The notes under the pieces: generated by a model
Databases searched by the model: none
What the model was told of the DNA's origin: nothing
Seen by the model: only the letters and a program-made list of their open reading frames with translations
NCBI RefSeq assembly: GCF_965204125.1
Contig: NZ_OZ241968.1
Span: 1,426,001-1,490,000 of the forward strand
DNA: 64,000 bases
Source of the DNA: Poriferisodalis sp965204125
GTDB taxonomy: Bacteria; Actinomycetota; Acidimicrobiia; Acidimicrobiales; Poriferisodalaceae
Direction of reading: 5' to 3'
Translations under genes and position numbers: made by a program
In this document: piece by piece, positions 15,882-24,643 of the stretch
Layout: the number at the start of each line of letters is the position of its first letter
Numbering within the stretch: the stretch's first letter is position 1

Positions 15882-17318
15882 ATGGCGTCGTACACGATCC
15901 CCCACGCGCCCGGCTTCGTGGCCAACGATGCGCCCCGCATCGTCACTGAGCGATTCGACCATCCCGACAGCTACACGCTCGAGCGCTACCTGGCCACCGG
16001 CGGCTACGAGGGTCTGCGTGCCGCCCTGAAGCGCACGCCCGAAGAGGTCCACGGCGAGGTTCGCAGCGCAACCCTGCTCGGGCGCGGCGGCGCCGGCTTT
16101 CCCGCCGGGGTGAAATGGGGCTTCTGCCCGCCCGGTGTGTGGCCCCGCTACCTCGTGGTGAACGGCGACGAGTCAGAGCCCGGCACCTACAAGGACCGCC
16201 TGCTGATGGAGCTCGACCCGCACCAGCTCATCGAGGGGTGCCTCATCGCCTGCTACGCAGTCGGGCTGTCGCAGTGCTTCCTGTACATCCGCGGCGAGAT
16301 GGCCGTCGCGCAGGAGCGTGTGGCACAGGCCCTCAACGAGGCCTACGAGGCCGGCTGGGTGGGCCGCAACATCTGCGGCACCGACTTCTCGGTCGACATC
16401 GTGCTGCACTGGGGCGCCGGCGCATACGTGGTGGGCGAGGAAACAGCGCTCATCGAGAGCCTGGAGGGCAACCGCGGCATGCCCCGGCTCAAGCCCCCCT
16501 ACTTCCCCGCCGCCATCGGCCTGTACGGCCAGCCGACCATCGTCAACAACGTGGAGACGCTGGCGAACCTGCCGTGGATTCTGCGGCACGGGGCCGAGGC
16601 GTTCACCGCCATCGGCACCCCCACGTCGCCCGGCACGCGCATGGTGGCGGTGAGCGGGCACGTGCAGCGCCCCGGCGTGTACGAGATCACCAACGGCACC
16701 ACGACGTTCCGAGACCTGATCTACGGCGAGGACTACTGCGGCGGCATGCATCCGGGCCGTGAGCTCAAGGCCTTCGTTCCGGGCGGCGGCTCGGCGCCGT
16801 GGTTCACGCCCGCCCAGCTCGACCTGCCGTTCGAGGCGTCCGAGGTGGGGCCGCAGGGGTCGATGCTGGGTTCCGGCGCGGTGATGGTGATGGACGACAC
16901 CACCGACATCCCCGCGGCAGCACTCACGCTGACGAAGTTCTATGCCCACGAGTCATGCGGCAAGTGCGTGCCCTGCCGGGAGGGGGCGACTTGGCTGGAG
17001 CGGGTGCTGCGGCGGGTGTGCGACGGCACCGGCTCGCCGCGTGACCTCGACGTGCTGTTCGAAGTGGGCGCCTCGATCTGCCCCGGCGACTTTCCCCACG
17101 CTGCGGTGCCCGAGCGGGGCCTCGAGCCGAAGCCGTTCCCGTACCAGATGACCACCATCTGCTTTGTGGGACCGTCCGCATTCGCCCCGGTGCATTCGGC
17201 CATGACGCTGTTTCCCGAGGAGTTCGAAGCTCGGGTCGCGCCGAATGCGCATCTCGACACCGGCATGCCCAACGGACCCGCCCCGAGTTCCATCTCGGAG
17301 GTGGCCATCCGTGTCTGA
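15882..17318 (+). CDS. nuoF: NADH-quinone oxidoreductase subunit F
   Basis: 478 residues, the NADH- and FMN-binding 51-kDa subunit. GRGGAGFPAG at 67-76 binds NADH and NGDESEPGT at 94-102 contacts FMN. Cluster N3 ligands are C359, C362, C365 (SCGKCVPC) and C400 (SICPGDF). I chose the ATG at 15882 (MASYTIPH) because GGAAGG lies eight to ten bases upstream; the frame is open further upstream without a ribosome site. The last bases overlap the GTG of nuoG. Confidence 0.95.
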   Translation: MASYTIPHAPGFVANDAPRIVTERFDHPDSYTLERYLATGGYEGLRAALKRTPEEVHGEVRSATLLGRGGAGFPAGVKWGFCPPGVWPRYLVVNGDESEPGTYKDRLLMELDPHQLIEGCLIACYAVGLSQCFLYIRGEMAVAQERVAQALNEAYEAGWVGRNICGTDFSVDIVLHWGAGAYVVGEETALIESLEGNRGMPRLKPPYFPAAIGLYGQPTIVNNVETLANLPWILRHGAEAFTAIGTPTSPGTRMVAVSGHVQRPGVYEITNGTTTFRDLIYGEDYCGGMHPGRELKAFVPGGGSAPWFTPAQLDLPFEASEVGPQGSMLGSGAVMVMDDTTDIPAAALTLTKFYAHESCGKCVPCREGATWLERVLRRVCDGTGSPRDLDVLFEVGASICPGDFPHAAVPERGLEPKPFPYQMTTICFVGPSAFAPVHSAMTLFPEEFEARVAPNAHLDTGMPNGPAPSSISEVAIRV

Positions 17319-19800
17319 CGCCACTGCCGCCGAAGCAGCGCCGAGCACCGTGGAGGTGACGATCAACGGCATCGCCGTGGATGCGCAGCCGGGCGAACTC
17401 GTCATTGCAGCCGCGGACCGTGCCGGGGTGCATATCCCGCGGTTCTGTTACCACGAGCGGATGAGCCCGGTGGGCATGTGCCGCATGTGCCTTGTCGAGA
17501 TCGACACCGGGCGGGGGCCGCAGCTGCAGCCCTCCTGCATGGTCCCCGTCTCGCCGGAGATGGTGGTGGACACCACCAGCGAGCGCACGCAGCGGGCGCA
17601 GGAAGGCGTGCTGGAGCTGCTGCTCATCAACCACCCGCTCGACTGCCCGGTCTGCGACAAGGGCGGCGAGTGCCCCCTGCAGGACCAGACCATGGCCTAC
17701 GGCCCGGGCGAGTCCAGGTTCGTGGAGGAGAAGCGGCACTTCCAGAAGCCGATCCCCATCTCCGACCTGGTCCACCTCGACCGGGAGCGCTGCATCCTGT
17801 GCGACCGCTGCACCCGCTTCGCAGACGAGGTTGCCGGCGATCCGCTCATCGACTTCACCGAGCGCGGCAACGAGACACAGGTGCTCACGTTCCCCGGCGA
17901 GCCCTTCTCGTCGTACTTCTCGGGCAACACGGTGCAGATCTGCCCCGTCGGTGCGCTCACCGCATCGCCGTACCGCTTCAAGGCGCGGCCGTGGGATCTC
18001 GTGGAGACCGAGTCCACCTGCACGACATGTGCCGTGGGCTGCCGCATCGCCGTGCAGTCGTCGCGCAATGAGCTGGTGCGCTACCTCGGCGTCGACATCG
18101 ACCCGGTCAACCACGGCTGGCTGTGCGACAAGGGCCGCTTCGCCTTCGGCTCGGTGGCGAGCCCAGACCGCGTGACGGCGCCGCTGCAGGCCCGCACACC
18201 GTCGGGCACCACCTCCGACATCGCCGACGCCGAGCCGCTGCGCCGCTTCCAGCCGACCGACTGGGCGAGTGCCCTCGGTGCCGTGGCCGCTGCGGTGAAG
18301 GCGGCTCGACCGGGCGCGATTGCCGTGCTCGGCGGTGCCCGCGGCACCAACGAGGACGCTTACGCCTGGTCGAAGCTGGCTCGCACGGTGCTGCAGACCG
18401 ACCACGTGGATGCGCAGCTCGGCGACGGGCTGCCCGCCGAACTGGCGGTGGGCCTGCCGGCAGCGACGATCGACGAGGCGTGCAGCGCCGACACGACCCT
18501 GCTGGTGTGCGGGGACCTCCGTGAGGAGCTGCCGGTTCTGCACCTGCGCCTGCGCGGCGCGGCCCGAGCAGGCACGACTCGGCTGGTCGAGATCGCTCCG
18601 ACCACCACAGGTCTCACGCGAAACGCAGTTCGCAGCGAGCAATGCCGCGGCGGCGAGGCAGCATCGGTGCTGCGGAACCTGCTCGACGGCGATGACCCGC
18701 TGGCCGGCGAGCTGGCATCCGGATCGGTCGTCGTGGTGCTGGGCCGCTCGTCGGTGTCGGAATCCGCCGAGGCGACGGCTGAGGTGGCCGCGGTGATCAG
18801 CGCTCGCGTCCCCCACGCCCGCTTCCTCGTCGCCGCACGCAGAGGCAATGTCCGCGGCGCGCTCGACATGGGCTTGGCGCCGGGGATGCTCCCGGGACGG
18901 GCACTGAGTGCCAGCCCGCCGCTAGAGCTTGCAGCGGAGTGGGGCGAGCTGCCTGGCGAGCGCGGGCACGACGCCACGGGAATCCTCGCGGCAGCCGCCT
19001 CCGGAGAGATCGACGTGCTCTTCCTGCTCGGCGCAGACCCTTTGACCGATTTCCCCGACAGCATGCTGGCGCGCCTCGGCGTGTCGGGCGCAGGCATGGT
19101 CGTGGCGGTGGACTCGTTCGTGAGCCAGTCGGCGGCGGAGGCCGACATCGTGCTGCCTGCCGCCGTGTTCGGGGAGAAGTCGGGCACCACGACCAACCTG
19201 GAGGGACGCGTCTCAGCCGTCGGCGAGCTGGTGACCGCACCCGGCTCAGCCCGCCCCGACTGGATGATCGCGGCCGAGCTGGCCGTGATGTGCGGCGGCG
19301 ACCTCGGATTCCTGTCGGTGGATGAGATCACTGCCGAGATCGCAGCCATGTGCGCCACGCACGCTGGGGCTATCGGCCCGGACCTTGCCGCTGATGGTGT
19401 GGTGGCGTCGGGAGCGGCCTTCGAGCCCGAATTCCCGCCCGAACACGTCGCACCGGCGCGAGACGCCTACGGCCTCCGCCTGGTCTGCAGCCGCAAGCTG
19501 TACGACGGCGGCGTGACGGTCGACCAGACGCCTGCGCTGGCGTCGCTGGCGGCCGACACGGTGCTGCGCGTGCACCCGGTCGACCTGGAGCGTGTCGGCG
19601 TCGAATCGGGTACTGAAGTCGAAGTGCACTCCGACCGCGGTGCGCTGCGGCTGCCGATCGTGGCCGACGCCGACATCGCCCGCGGGAACGTCGTGGTGCT
19701 GTTCCCATCGCCCCTCATCGACGTGGGAGCCTTGATCGACGCGACGGCACCAGTCACCGACGTGCGGATCGAGACCCGCGCCGGCGAGGCGTCACGGTGA
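17311..19800 (+). CDS. nuoG: NADH-quinone oxidoreductase subunit G
   Basis: 829 residues. An N-terminal [2Fe-2S] ferredoxin domain (HIPRFCYHERM, then CRMC near 57-60) is followed by DCPVCDKGGECPLQ and the RCILCDRCTRF region with a later ICPVGAL. A CTTCAVGCR motif opens the molybdopterin-oxidoreductase-like domain that fills the rest. These carry electrons from NuoF towards NuoI. A long open frame exists on the opposite strand here but has no family features. The GTG start overlaps nuoF and the TGA overlaps the GTG of nuoH. Confidence 0.95.
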   Translation: MSDATAAEAAPSTVEVTINGIAVDAQPGELVIAAADRAGVHIPRFCYHERMSPVGMCRMCLVEIDTGRGPQLQPSCMVPVSPEMVVDTTSERTQRAQEGVLELLLINHPLDCPVCDKGGECPLQDQTMAYGPGESRFVEEKRHFQKPIPISDLVHLDRERCILCDRCTRFADEVAGDPLIDFTERGNETQVLTFPGEPFSSYFSGNTVQICPVGALTASPYRFKARPWDLVETESTCTTCAVGCRIAVQSSRNELVRYLGVDIDPVNHGWLCDKGRFAFGSVASPDRVTAPLQARTPSGTTSDIADAEPLRRFQPTDWASALGAVAAAVKAARPGAIAVLGGARGTNEDAYAWSKLARTVLQTDHVDAQLGDGLPAELAVGLPAATIDEACSADTTLLVCGDLREELPVLHLRLRGAARAGTTRLVEIAPTTTGLTRNAVRSEQCRGGEAASVLRNLLDGDDPLAGELASGSVVVVLGRSSVSESAEATAEVAAVISARVPHARFLVAARRGNVRGALDMGLAPGMLPGRALSASPPLELAAEWGELPGERGHDATGILAAAASGEIDVLFLLGADPLTDFPDSMLARLGVSGAGMVVAVDSFVSQSAAEADIVLPAAVFGEKSGTTTNLEGRVSAVGELVTAPGSARPDWMIAAELAVMCGGDLGFLSVDEITAEIAAMCATHAGAIGPDLAADGVVASGAAFEPEFPPEHVAPARDAYGLRLVCSRKLYDGGVTVDQTPALASLAADTVLRVHPVDLERVGVESGTEVEVHSDRGALRLPIVADADIARGNVVVLFPSPLIDVGALIDATAPVTDVRIETRAGEASR

Positions 19801-21074
19801 CCGGCGACCCGCTGTTCGCGGACGGTGTCGACTGGGGCGACATCGGCATCATGGGCATCAAGGTGCTCGTGGCGTTCGCCGCCCTGCTGGTCGCCACCAT
19901 GTTCATGATCTGGTTCGAGCGCAAGCTGATCTCGGACATGCAGCACCGCATCGGCCCCAACGTGGCCGGGCCGTGGGGCTTGCTGCAGGCCTTCGCCGAC
20001 GGCGTCAAGTTCTTCTTCAAGGAAGACCTGCGCCCCGCCAATGCCGACCCCCTCGTGTTCCGGCTGGCGCCCTATATCTCGGCGGTCACCGCGTTCGTCG
20101 CCTTCGCAATCGTGCCGATCGGCGGCGTCTTCACCGACACTCCAGGCCGCAGCGGCACGGTCACGCTCTTCGGCAAGGAGACCATCCTGCAGGTGGCCGA
20201 TCCGCCGGTGGGCATCCTGCTGCTGCTCGCGATGTCGTCGGTCGCTGTCTACGGCGTGATGCTGGCGGGCTGGTCCTCAGGTTCGAAGTATCCGCTCATC
20301 GGGTCGGTGCGGGCCTCGGCACAGGCCATCTCCTATGAAGCCGCGCTGGGCATGTCCGTTGTCGCCGTGGTGATCACGGCAGGCACGCTGTCCACTCACG
20401 AGATCGTGAGGGCTCAAGCGGGCGGCGTGGATGAGTGGCTCCTCATCACGACAGGCTTCGTTCCGTTTCTCGTGTTCCTGATCTCTGCCACCGCGGAGTT
20501 GAACCGTCCCCCGTTCGATCTCGTCGAAGCCGAGCAGGAACTCGTAGGCGGCTTCCACACGGAGTACTCGTCGATCCGGTTCGCCCTGTTCTTCCTGGCC
20601 GAGTTCATGAACGTGATCACGATGTCGGCGATCATGGTGACGCTGTTCTTCGGCGGCACGGCCGGGCCGGTGTTCTTCGGCTGGACGTGGTTGTGGCCGA
20701 CCGTGTGGTTCCTGGCCAAGGTGTTCGCCTTCCTGTTCGTGTTCGTCTGGTTCCGCGCCACGCTGCCCCGCCTGCGTTATGACCAGCTGATGTCGCTGGG
20801 CTGGAAGGTGCTCATCCCCGTGATGCTGTTCTGGCTGATGTTCTTGGGCCTGCGGCAGCTGGTGGTCGATCAGGGCTGGAGCACACTGCAAGAAGTGGTG
20901 GTGGTGCTGGGGCTGAGCGCTGCTGGGCTCGCGCTGGGTTGGACGTTGCTGGCGGCGGCACTGCGGGCAGCCAAGCGCAACACGGATTCCGAAGGTCTTG
21001 GTGATCACGATCCTGAGGAGTTGATGCCGGTCGGTGCATCGCCAGATGACGCCGGACCGGGAGGGGACCGCTGA
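19797..21074 (+). CDS. nuoH: NADH-quinone oxidoreductase subunit H (14-subunit set)
   Basis: 425 residues with eight or so membrane spans. The quinone-chamber signature is present: WFERKLISDMQHRIGPN (about 42-58), ADGVKFFFKED, and ELNRPPFDLVEAEQELVGG. The C-terminal 40 residues are a polar extension rich in Asp and Gly. The protein links the hydrophilic arm to the proton pumps. GTGA overlap with nuoG, TGATG-type overlap with nuoI. Confidence 0.95.
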   Translation: MTGDPLFADGVDWGDIGIMGIKVLVAFAALLVATMFMIWFERKLISDMQHRIGPNVAGPWGLLQAFADGVKFFFKEDLRPANADPLVFRLAPYISAVTAFVAFAIVPIGGVFTDTPGRSGTVTLFGKETILQVADPPVGILLLLAMSSVAVYGVMLAGWSSGSKYPLIGSVRASAQAISYEAALGMSVVAVVITAGTLSTHEIVRAQAGGVDEWLLITTGFVPFLVFLISATAELNRPPFDLVEAEQELVGGFHTEYSSIRFALFFLAEFMNVITMSAIMVTLFFGGTAGPVFFGWTWLWPTVWFLAKVFAFLFVFVWFRATLPRLRYDQLMSLGWKVLIPVMLFWLMFLGLRQLVVDQGWSTLQEVVVVLGLSAAGLALGWTLLAAALRAAKRNTDSEGLGDHDPEELMPVGASPDDAGPGGDR

Positions 21075-21751
21075 TGGGCTACCTCGACGGCTTCAAGGTC
21101 ACGTTCGGCAAGCTCTTCGGCGAGCGGGTCACCACCGAGTACCCCCAGGAGAAGCGGCCGAAGCCGCCCCGCTTCCACGGGCGCCATGTGCTCAACCGCT
21201 ACCCCGACGGCATGGAGAAGTGCATCGGGTGCGAGCTGTGTGCGGGCGTCTGCCCGGCCCGGTGCATCTACGTGCGCGGGGCCGACAACCCGCCCGATGA
21301 CCCGGTGTCGCCGGGGGAGCGCTTCGGCTACGTCTACGAGATCAACTACCTGCGCTGCATCCACTGCGACCTGTGCGTAGAAGCCTGCCCCACCGAGGCC
21401 ATCACCGAGACGAAGGTCTTCGAGTTCAGCTTCCCCACCCGCCGCGACGCCATTTACACGAAAGACGAATTGCTCACCGACGACGACGGACGGCCCCGGC
21501 GGCAGCCATGGGAGCTGTGGCACGACGGCGACGACGAGCACACTTCGGGCTGGATGCGGGCCACCTCGCCGTCGGGCCAGCCCGACTACGAGGGCCGTGT
21601 CGGCTGGAGCGGCGAGCTGGGCTACGGCGTGCGAGCGCCCGAGCAGGGCCAGCACGCCGACTACGACGCCGGCGATCCCTCAGCCGATCTCGACGAGCCA
21701 GCCGACCTCGACGAGCACAGCCACGCGTCTGCGGCAGGAGATCATCACTGA
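21074..21751 (+). CDS. nuoI: NADH-quinone oxidoreductase subunit I (14-subunit set)
   Basis: 225 residues with two [4Fe-4S] motifs for N6a and N6b: C50, C53, C56, C60 and C95, C98, C101, C105. The core ends near residue 140. A further 80 residues of acidic, His-containing sequence form an extended tail not found in most NuoI proteins. Overlaps nuoH and nuoJ by one base each. Confidence 0.95.
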   Translation: MGYLDGFKVTFGKLFGERVTTEYPQEKRPKPPRFHGRHVLNRYPDGMEKCIGCELCAGVCPARCIYVRGADNPPDDPVSPGERFGYVYEINYLRCIHCDLCVEACPTEAITETKVFEFSFPTRRDAIYTKDELLTDDDGRPRRQPWELWHDGDDEHTSGWMRATSPSGQPDYEGRVGWSGELGYGVRAPEQGQHADYDAGDPSADLDEPADLDEHSHASAAGDHH

Positions 21752-22389
21752 TGGTCGAAGTGGTGGTGTTTGCGGTGGCCGGTGCCGCATGTCTCGTCGG
21801 CGCGGTCGGCGTGGTGCTGTCGCGCAATCCGGTGCACGCAGCGCTCATGCTGGTGATGACGCTGTTCGGCATAGCGGTGCTGTTCGTCGCGCTGCAGGCC
21901 CACTTCATCGCCGCCGTGCAGGTCATCGTGTACGCCGGCGCCATCGTGGTGCTGTTCCTGTTCGTCATCATGCTGCTCGGCGTGGACCGGGCAGCCGAGC
22001 TGTCGCTGGGCGCCTTGCCGGCCCAGCGGTGGACCGCGGCGGCATTCGGGCTCGGCGGTGCCGCCGTGCTGGTCTGGCTGGTCGCCGCAGTCGACCGGAT
22101 CTTCAAGGGCGCTCGCTCGTACGAGCTGGAGAGAGCAGGCATCGTCGTAACCGAAGCTGACGCAGCCGCCACGAGCTATGCGACTGATGTCAACGCCATC
22201 GCCCGGTCGCTGTTCTCCGACTATGTGTACGCCTTCGAGTTGACGTCGCTGCTGCTCATCGTGGCGGTCATCGGCACGGTGATCCTTGCGCGACGCAGTT
22301 ACGGCGCCGATGGACGGCGCGCCGGCCAGCACGGCGGCGAATCGGCGCCTGCAGAGAGCGGCGCGACGCCGCAGGAGGCACGCCAGTGA
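21751..22389 (+). CDS. nuoJ: NADH-quinone oxidoreductase subunit J (14-subunit set)
   Basis: 212 residues, five membrane spans. The NuoJ signature is seen as NPVHAALMLVMTLFGIAVLF near residue 25-44 and QVIVYAGAIVVLFLFVIMLLG near 60-80. The ATG at 21751 overlaps the nuoI stop. An in-frame ORF runs upstream into nuoI, but the protein family begins here. Ends with GTGA overlap into nuoK. Confidence 0.93.
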   Translation: MVEVVVFAVAGAACLVGAVGVVLSRNPVHAALMLVMTLFGIAVLFVALQAHFIAAVQVIVYAGAIVVLFLFVIMLLGVDRAAELSLGALPAQRWTAAAFGLGGAAVLVWLVAAVDRIFKGARSYELERAGIVVTEADAAATSYATDVNAIARSLFSDYVYAFELTSLLLIVAVIGTVILARRSYGADGRRAGQHGGESAPAESGATPQEARQ

Positions 22390-22700
22390 GCGGCCTCGAG
22401 GTGACCACCGGCTGGTACCTGACGCTCGGAGCGATGCTGTTCCTCATCGGCGGCACGGGCCTGCTGGTGCGGCGCAACCCGCTGATCATGCTCATGTGCG
22501 TCGAGCTGATGCTCAACGGCGTCAATCTCAGCTTCATTGCCTTCGCCGACCGCTTCGGCGATGTGCACGGGCACACGGTGGTGCTGTTCGTGCTGGTCGT
22601 TGCGGCGGCCGAGGTGGTGGTGGGTCTCGGACTGGTGGTGGCGGTGCTGCGCGCTTCGCCCCGGGCGACAGCGGACGATCTGTCGGCCCTGAAGGGCTGA
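22386..22700 (+). CDS. nuoK: NADH-quinone oxidoreductase subunit K (14-subunit set)
   Basis: 104 residues, three membrane spans. MLMCVELMLNGVNLSFIAF (about 35-53) carries the conserved glutamate of the proton channel, and VVAAAEVVVGLGLVVAVLR carries the second. GTG start at 22386 overlaps nuoJ. Confidence 0.95.
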   Translation: MSGLEVTTGWYLTLGAMLFLIGGTGLLVRRNPLIMLMCVELMLNGVNLSFIAFADRFGDVHGHTVVLFVLVVAAAEVVVGLGLVVAVLRASPRATADDLSALKG

Positions 22701-22718
22701 GGCCGGGGGACTGAGTCG

Positions 22719-24641
22719 ATGGTCGAGCTCGTATGGCTTATCCCCGCGCTGCCCCTCGCCGGGTTCGCGGTGCTGCTGCTGGCCGGACCGCGCCTGGGCG
22801 AGCCCCGCGCCGGCTGGCTGGCGACGGCGGCCAGCGCCGGATCATTCCTGTTCACGCTCGTCACGTTCGGCGGGCTGCTGGCGCTCGAGTCGGCCGACGA
22901 AGGCGGTGCCGGTGGGCACGGCGGGCGCTGGTTCGTCTCGACGCTGTTCGAGTGGATGCCGATCGGCGGCCTCGAGGTCGACGCTGCCCTGCTGGTTGAC
23001 CCGCTGTCGATGACGATGGCGCTGTTCGTGACCGGTGTCGGCACGCTCATCCACCTGTACTCGGTCGGCTACATGCACGGCGACCCGAAGTACTCCAAGT
23101 TCTTCCTGTATCTCAACCTGTTCCTGTTCTCGATGCTCATGCTGGTGCTGGGCGAGAACCTCGTGGTCACGTTCCTGGGCTGGGAGGGCGTCGGCACCTG
23201 CTCCTACCTGCTCATCTCGTTCTGGCACGAGCGGCCCACCGCTGCCACCGCCGGCAAGAAGGCGTTCGTCACCAACCGCATCGGCGACTTCGGCTTCATG
23301 ATCGCCACGTTCCTGCTGTGGACGACGCTCGGCACGGTGTCCTACGCAGGCATCGCGGCAGGGGCGCCGGCGCTGGCCACCGGCACCGCCACCGCTGTCT
23401 CGCTCTTGCTGCTGCTCGCCGCCGCGGGCAAATCAGCCCAGCTGCCGCTGTACGTCTGGCTGCCCGACGCCATGGAGGGCCCCACCCCGGTCTCGGCCAT
23501 GGTGCACGCCGCCACGATGGTGACGGCCGGCGTATATCTGCTGGTTCGGCTCAACCCGGTGCTCACTGACACGGCGCTGCTCATCATTGCGATCGTGGGC
23601 GCAGCTACCGCGCTGTTCGCGGCGCTGGCGGCAGTGGCACAGCACGACATCAAGAAGGTCCTGGCGTACTCCACGGTCAGCCAGCTCGGCTACATGTTCC
23701 TGGCGATTGGCTCGGGCGCATACGTGGCGGCGATCTTCCACGTCGTCACCCACGCGTTCTTCAAGGGTCTGCTGTTCCTGGGCTCCGGCTCGGTCATCCA
23801 CGGTCTCGGCGACGAGCAGGACATGCGCAGGATGGGTGCGCTGCGCGCGGTCATGCCCGTCACCGCCGTCACGTTCATCGTCGGATGGCTGGCGATTGCC
23901 GGTGTGCCGCCGCTGTCGGGCTTCTGGTCGAAGGACGAGATCCTGCTGGCCGCCTGGGAACACTCCTACGTCACTCTCGGCTGGCTGCGCGTTGGACATG
24001 TGCTATGGGCCGTGGGACTGGTCACGGCGCTGCTGACCGCCTATTACATGAGCCGCCAAACCTTCCTGGTGTTCTTCGGCGGCCAGCGTTGGGATGACAG
24101 CGCTCACCCGCACGAGTCGCCCGCCACCATGACGCTGCCGCTGGTGGTGCTGGCCGGGGCGGCCGCCATCGGCGGGATCATGAATCTGCCGCTGGTGGGC
24201 GACTGGTTGGTGCTCGAGCATTTCTTGGAGCCCGCCTTGGCTCATGAGCATCGCTTCTCCTCGCAGACTTGGGAGAAGCTGCTGCTCGCATTCGTCGCAG
24301 TGCTTGCGGCGCTGATCGGCATCACCGTCGCCGCAGCGACATGGCTGCGTTCGCGCCTTCCCGGCAACCGGCTCGAACCGGCGCTGCTCGAGAACGTCTT
24401 CTACGTCGACTCGACCATCTCCAACTTCGTCGGCGGGCCGGGCACCAAGGCGTTCGAGGCCGCCGCCACGGCTGACCGGCGCTTCGTCGACGGTGCCGTC
24501 AACGGCGTGGCGAAGCTCGTCCGGATGCTCGGCGAAGCCGTGCGGCCGCTGCAGTCGGGCTACCTGCGGCACTACGCATCGGGCGTCGCCGTCGGTGCAA
24601 TCATCCTCGTCATCTGGCTCGCGCTTCAGGGCGTCTCATAG
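22719..24641 (+). CDS. nuoL: NADH-quinone oxidoreductase subunit L (14-subunit set)
   Basis: 640 residues, antiporter-like proton pump of the membrane-arm tip. Signatures: FLGWEGVGTCSYLLI, LYVWLPDAMEGPTPVSAMVH and the DIKKVLAYSTVSQLGYMF channel helix. The C-terminus holds the lateral helix and final span typical of NuoL. ATG at 22719, 18 bp after nuoK. Opposite-strand open frames here are shadows. Confidence 0.95.
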   Translation: MVELVWLIPALPLAGFAVLLLAGPRLGEPRAGWLATAASAGSFLFTLVTFGGLLALESADEGGAGGHGGRWFVSTLFEWMPIGGLEVDAALLVDPLSMTMALFVTGVGTLIHLYSVGYMHGDPKYSKFFLYLNLFLFSMLMLVLGENLVVTFLGWEGVGTCSYLLISFWHERPTAATAGKKAFVTNRIGDFGFMIATFLLWTTLGTVSYAGIAAGAPALATGTATAVSLLLLLAAAGKSAQLPLYVWLPDAMEGPTPVSAMVHAATMVTAGVYLLVRLNPVLTDTALLIIAIVGAATALFAALAAVAQHDIKKVLAYSTVSQLGYMFLAIGSGAYVAAIFHVVTHAFFKGLLFLGSGSVIHGLGDEQDMRRMGALRAVMPVTAVTFIVGWLAIAGVPPLSGFWSKDEILLAAWEHSYVTLGWLRVGHVLWAVGLVTALLTAYYMSRQTFLVFFGGQRWDDSAHPHESPATMTLPLVVLAGAAAIGGIMNLPLVGDWLVLEHFLEPALAHEHRFSSQTWEKLLLAFVAVLAALIGITVAAATWLRSRLPGNRLEPALLENVFYVDSTISNFVGGPGTKAFEAAATADRRFVDGAVNGVAKLVRMLGEAVRPLQSGYLRHYASGVAVGAIILVIWLALQGVS

Positions 24642-24643
24642 CC

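Noticed and set aside
16924..18816. 630-codon open frame on the minus strand opposite nuoF/nuoG
   Set aside because: Shadow of GC-rich codon use. Composition is Arg/His-rich without family motifs, and nuoF and nuoG in the other strand are unambiguous.
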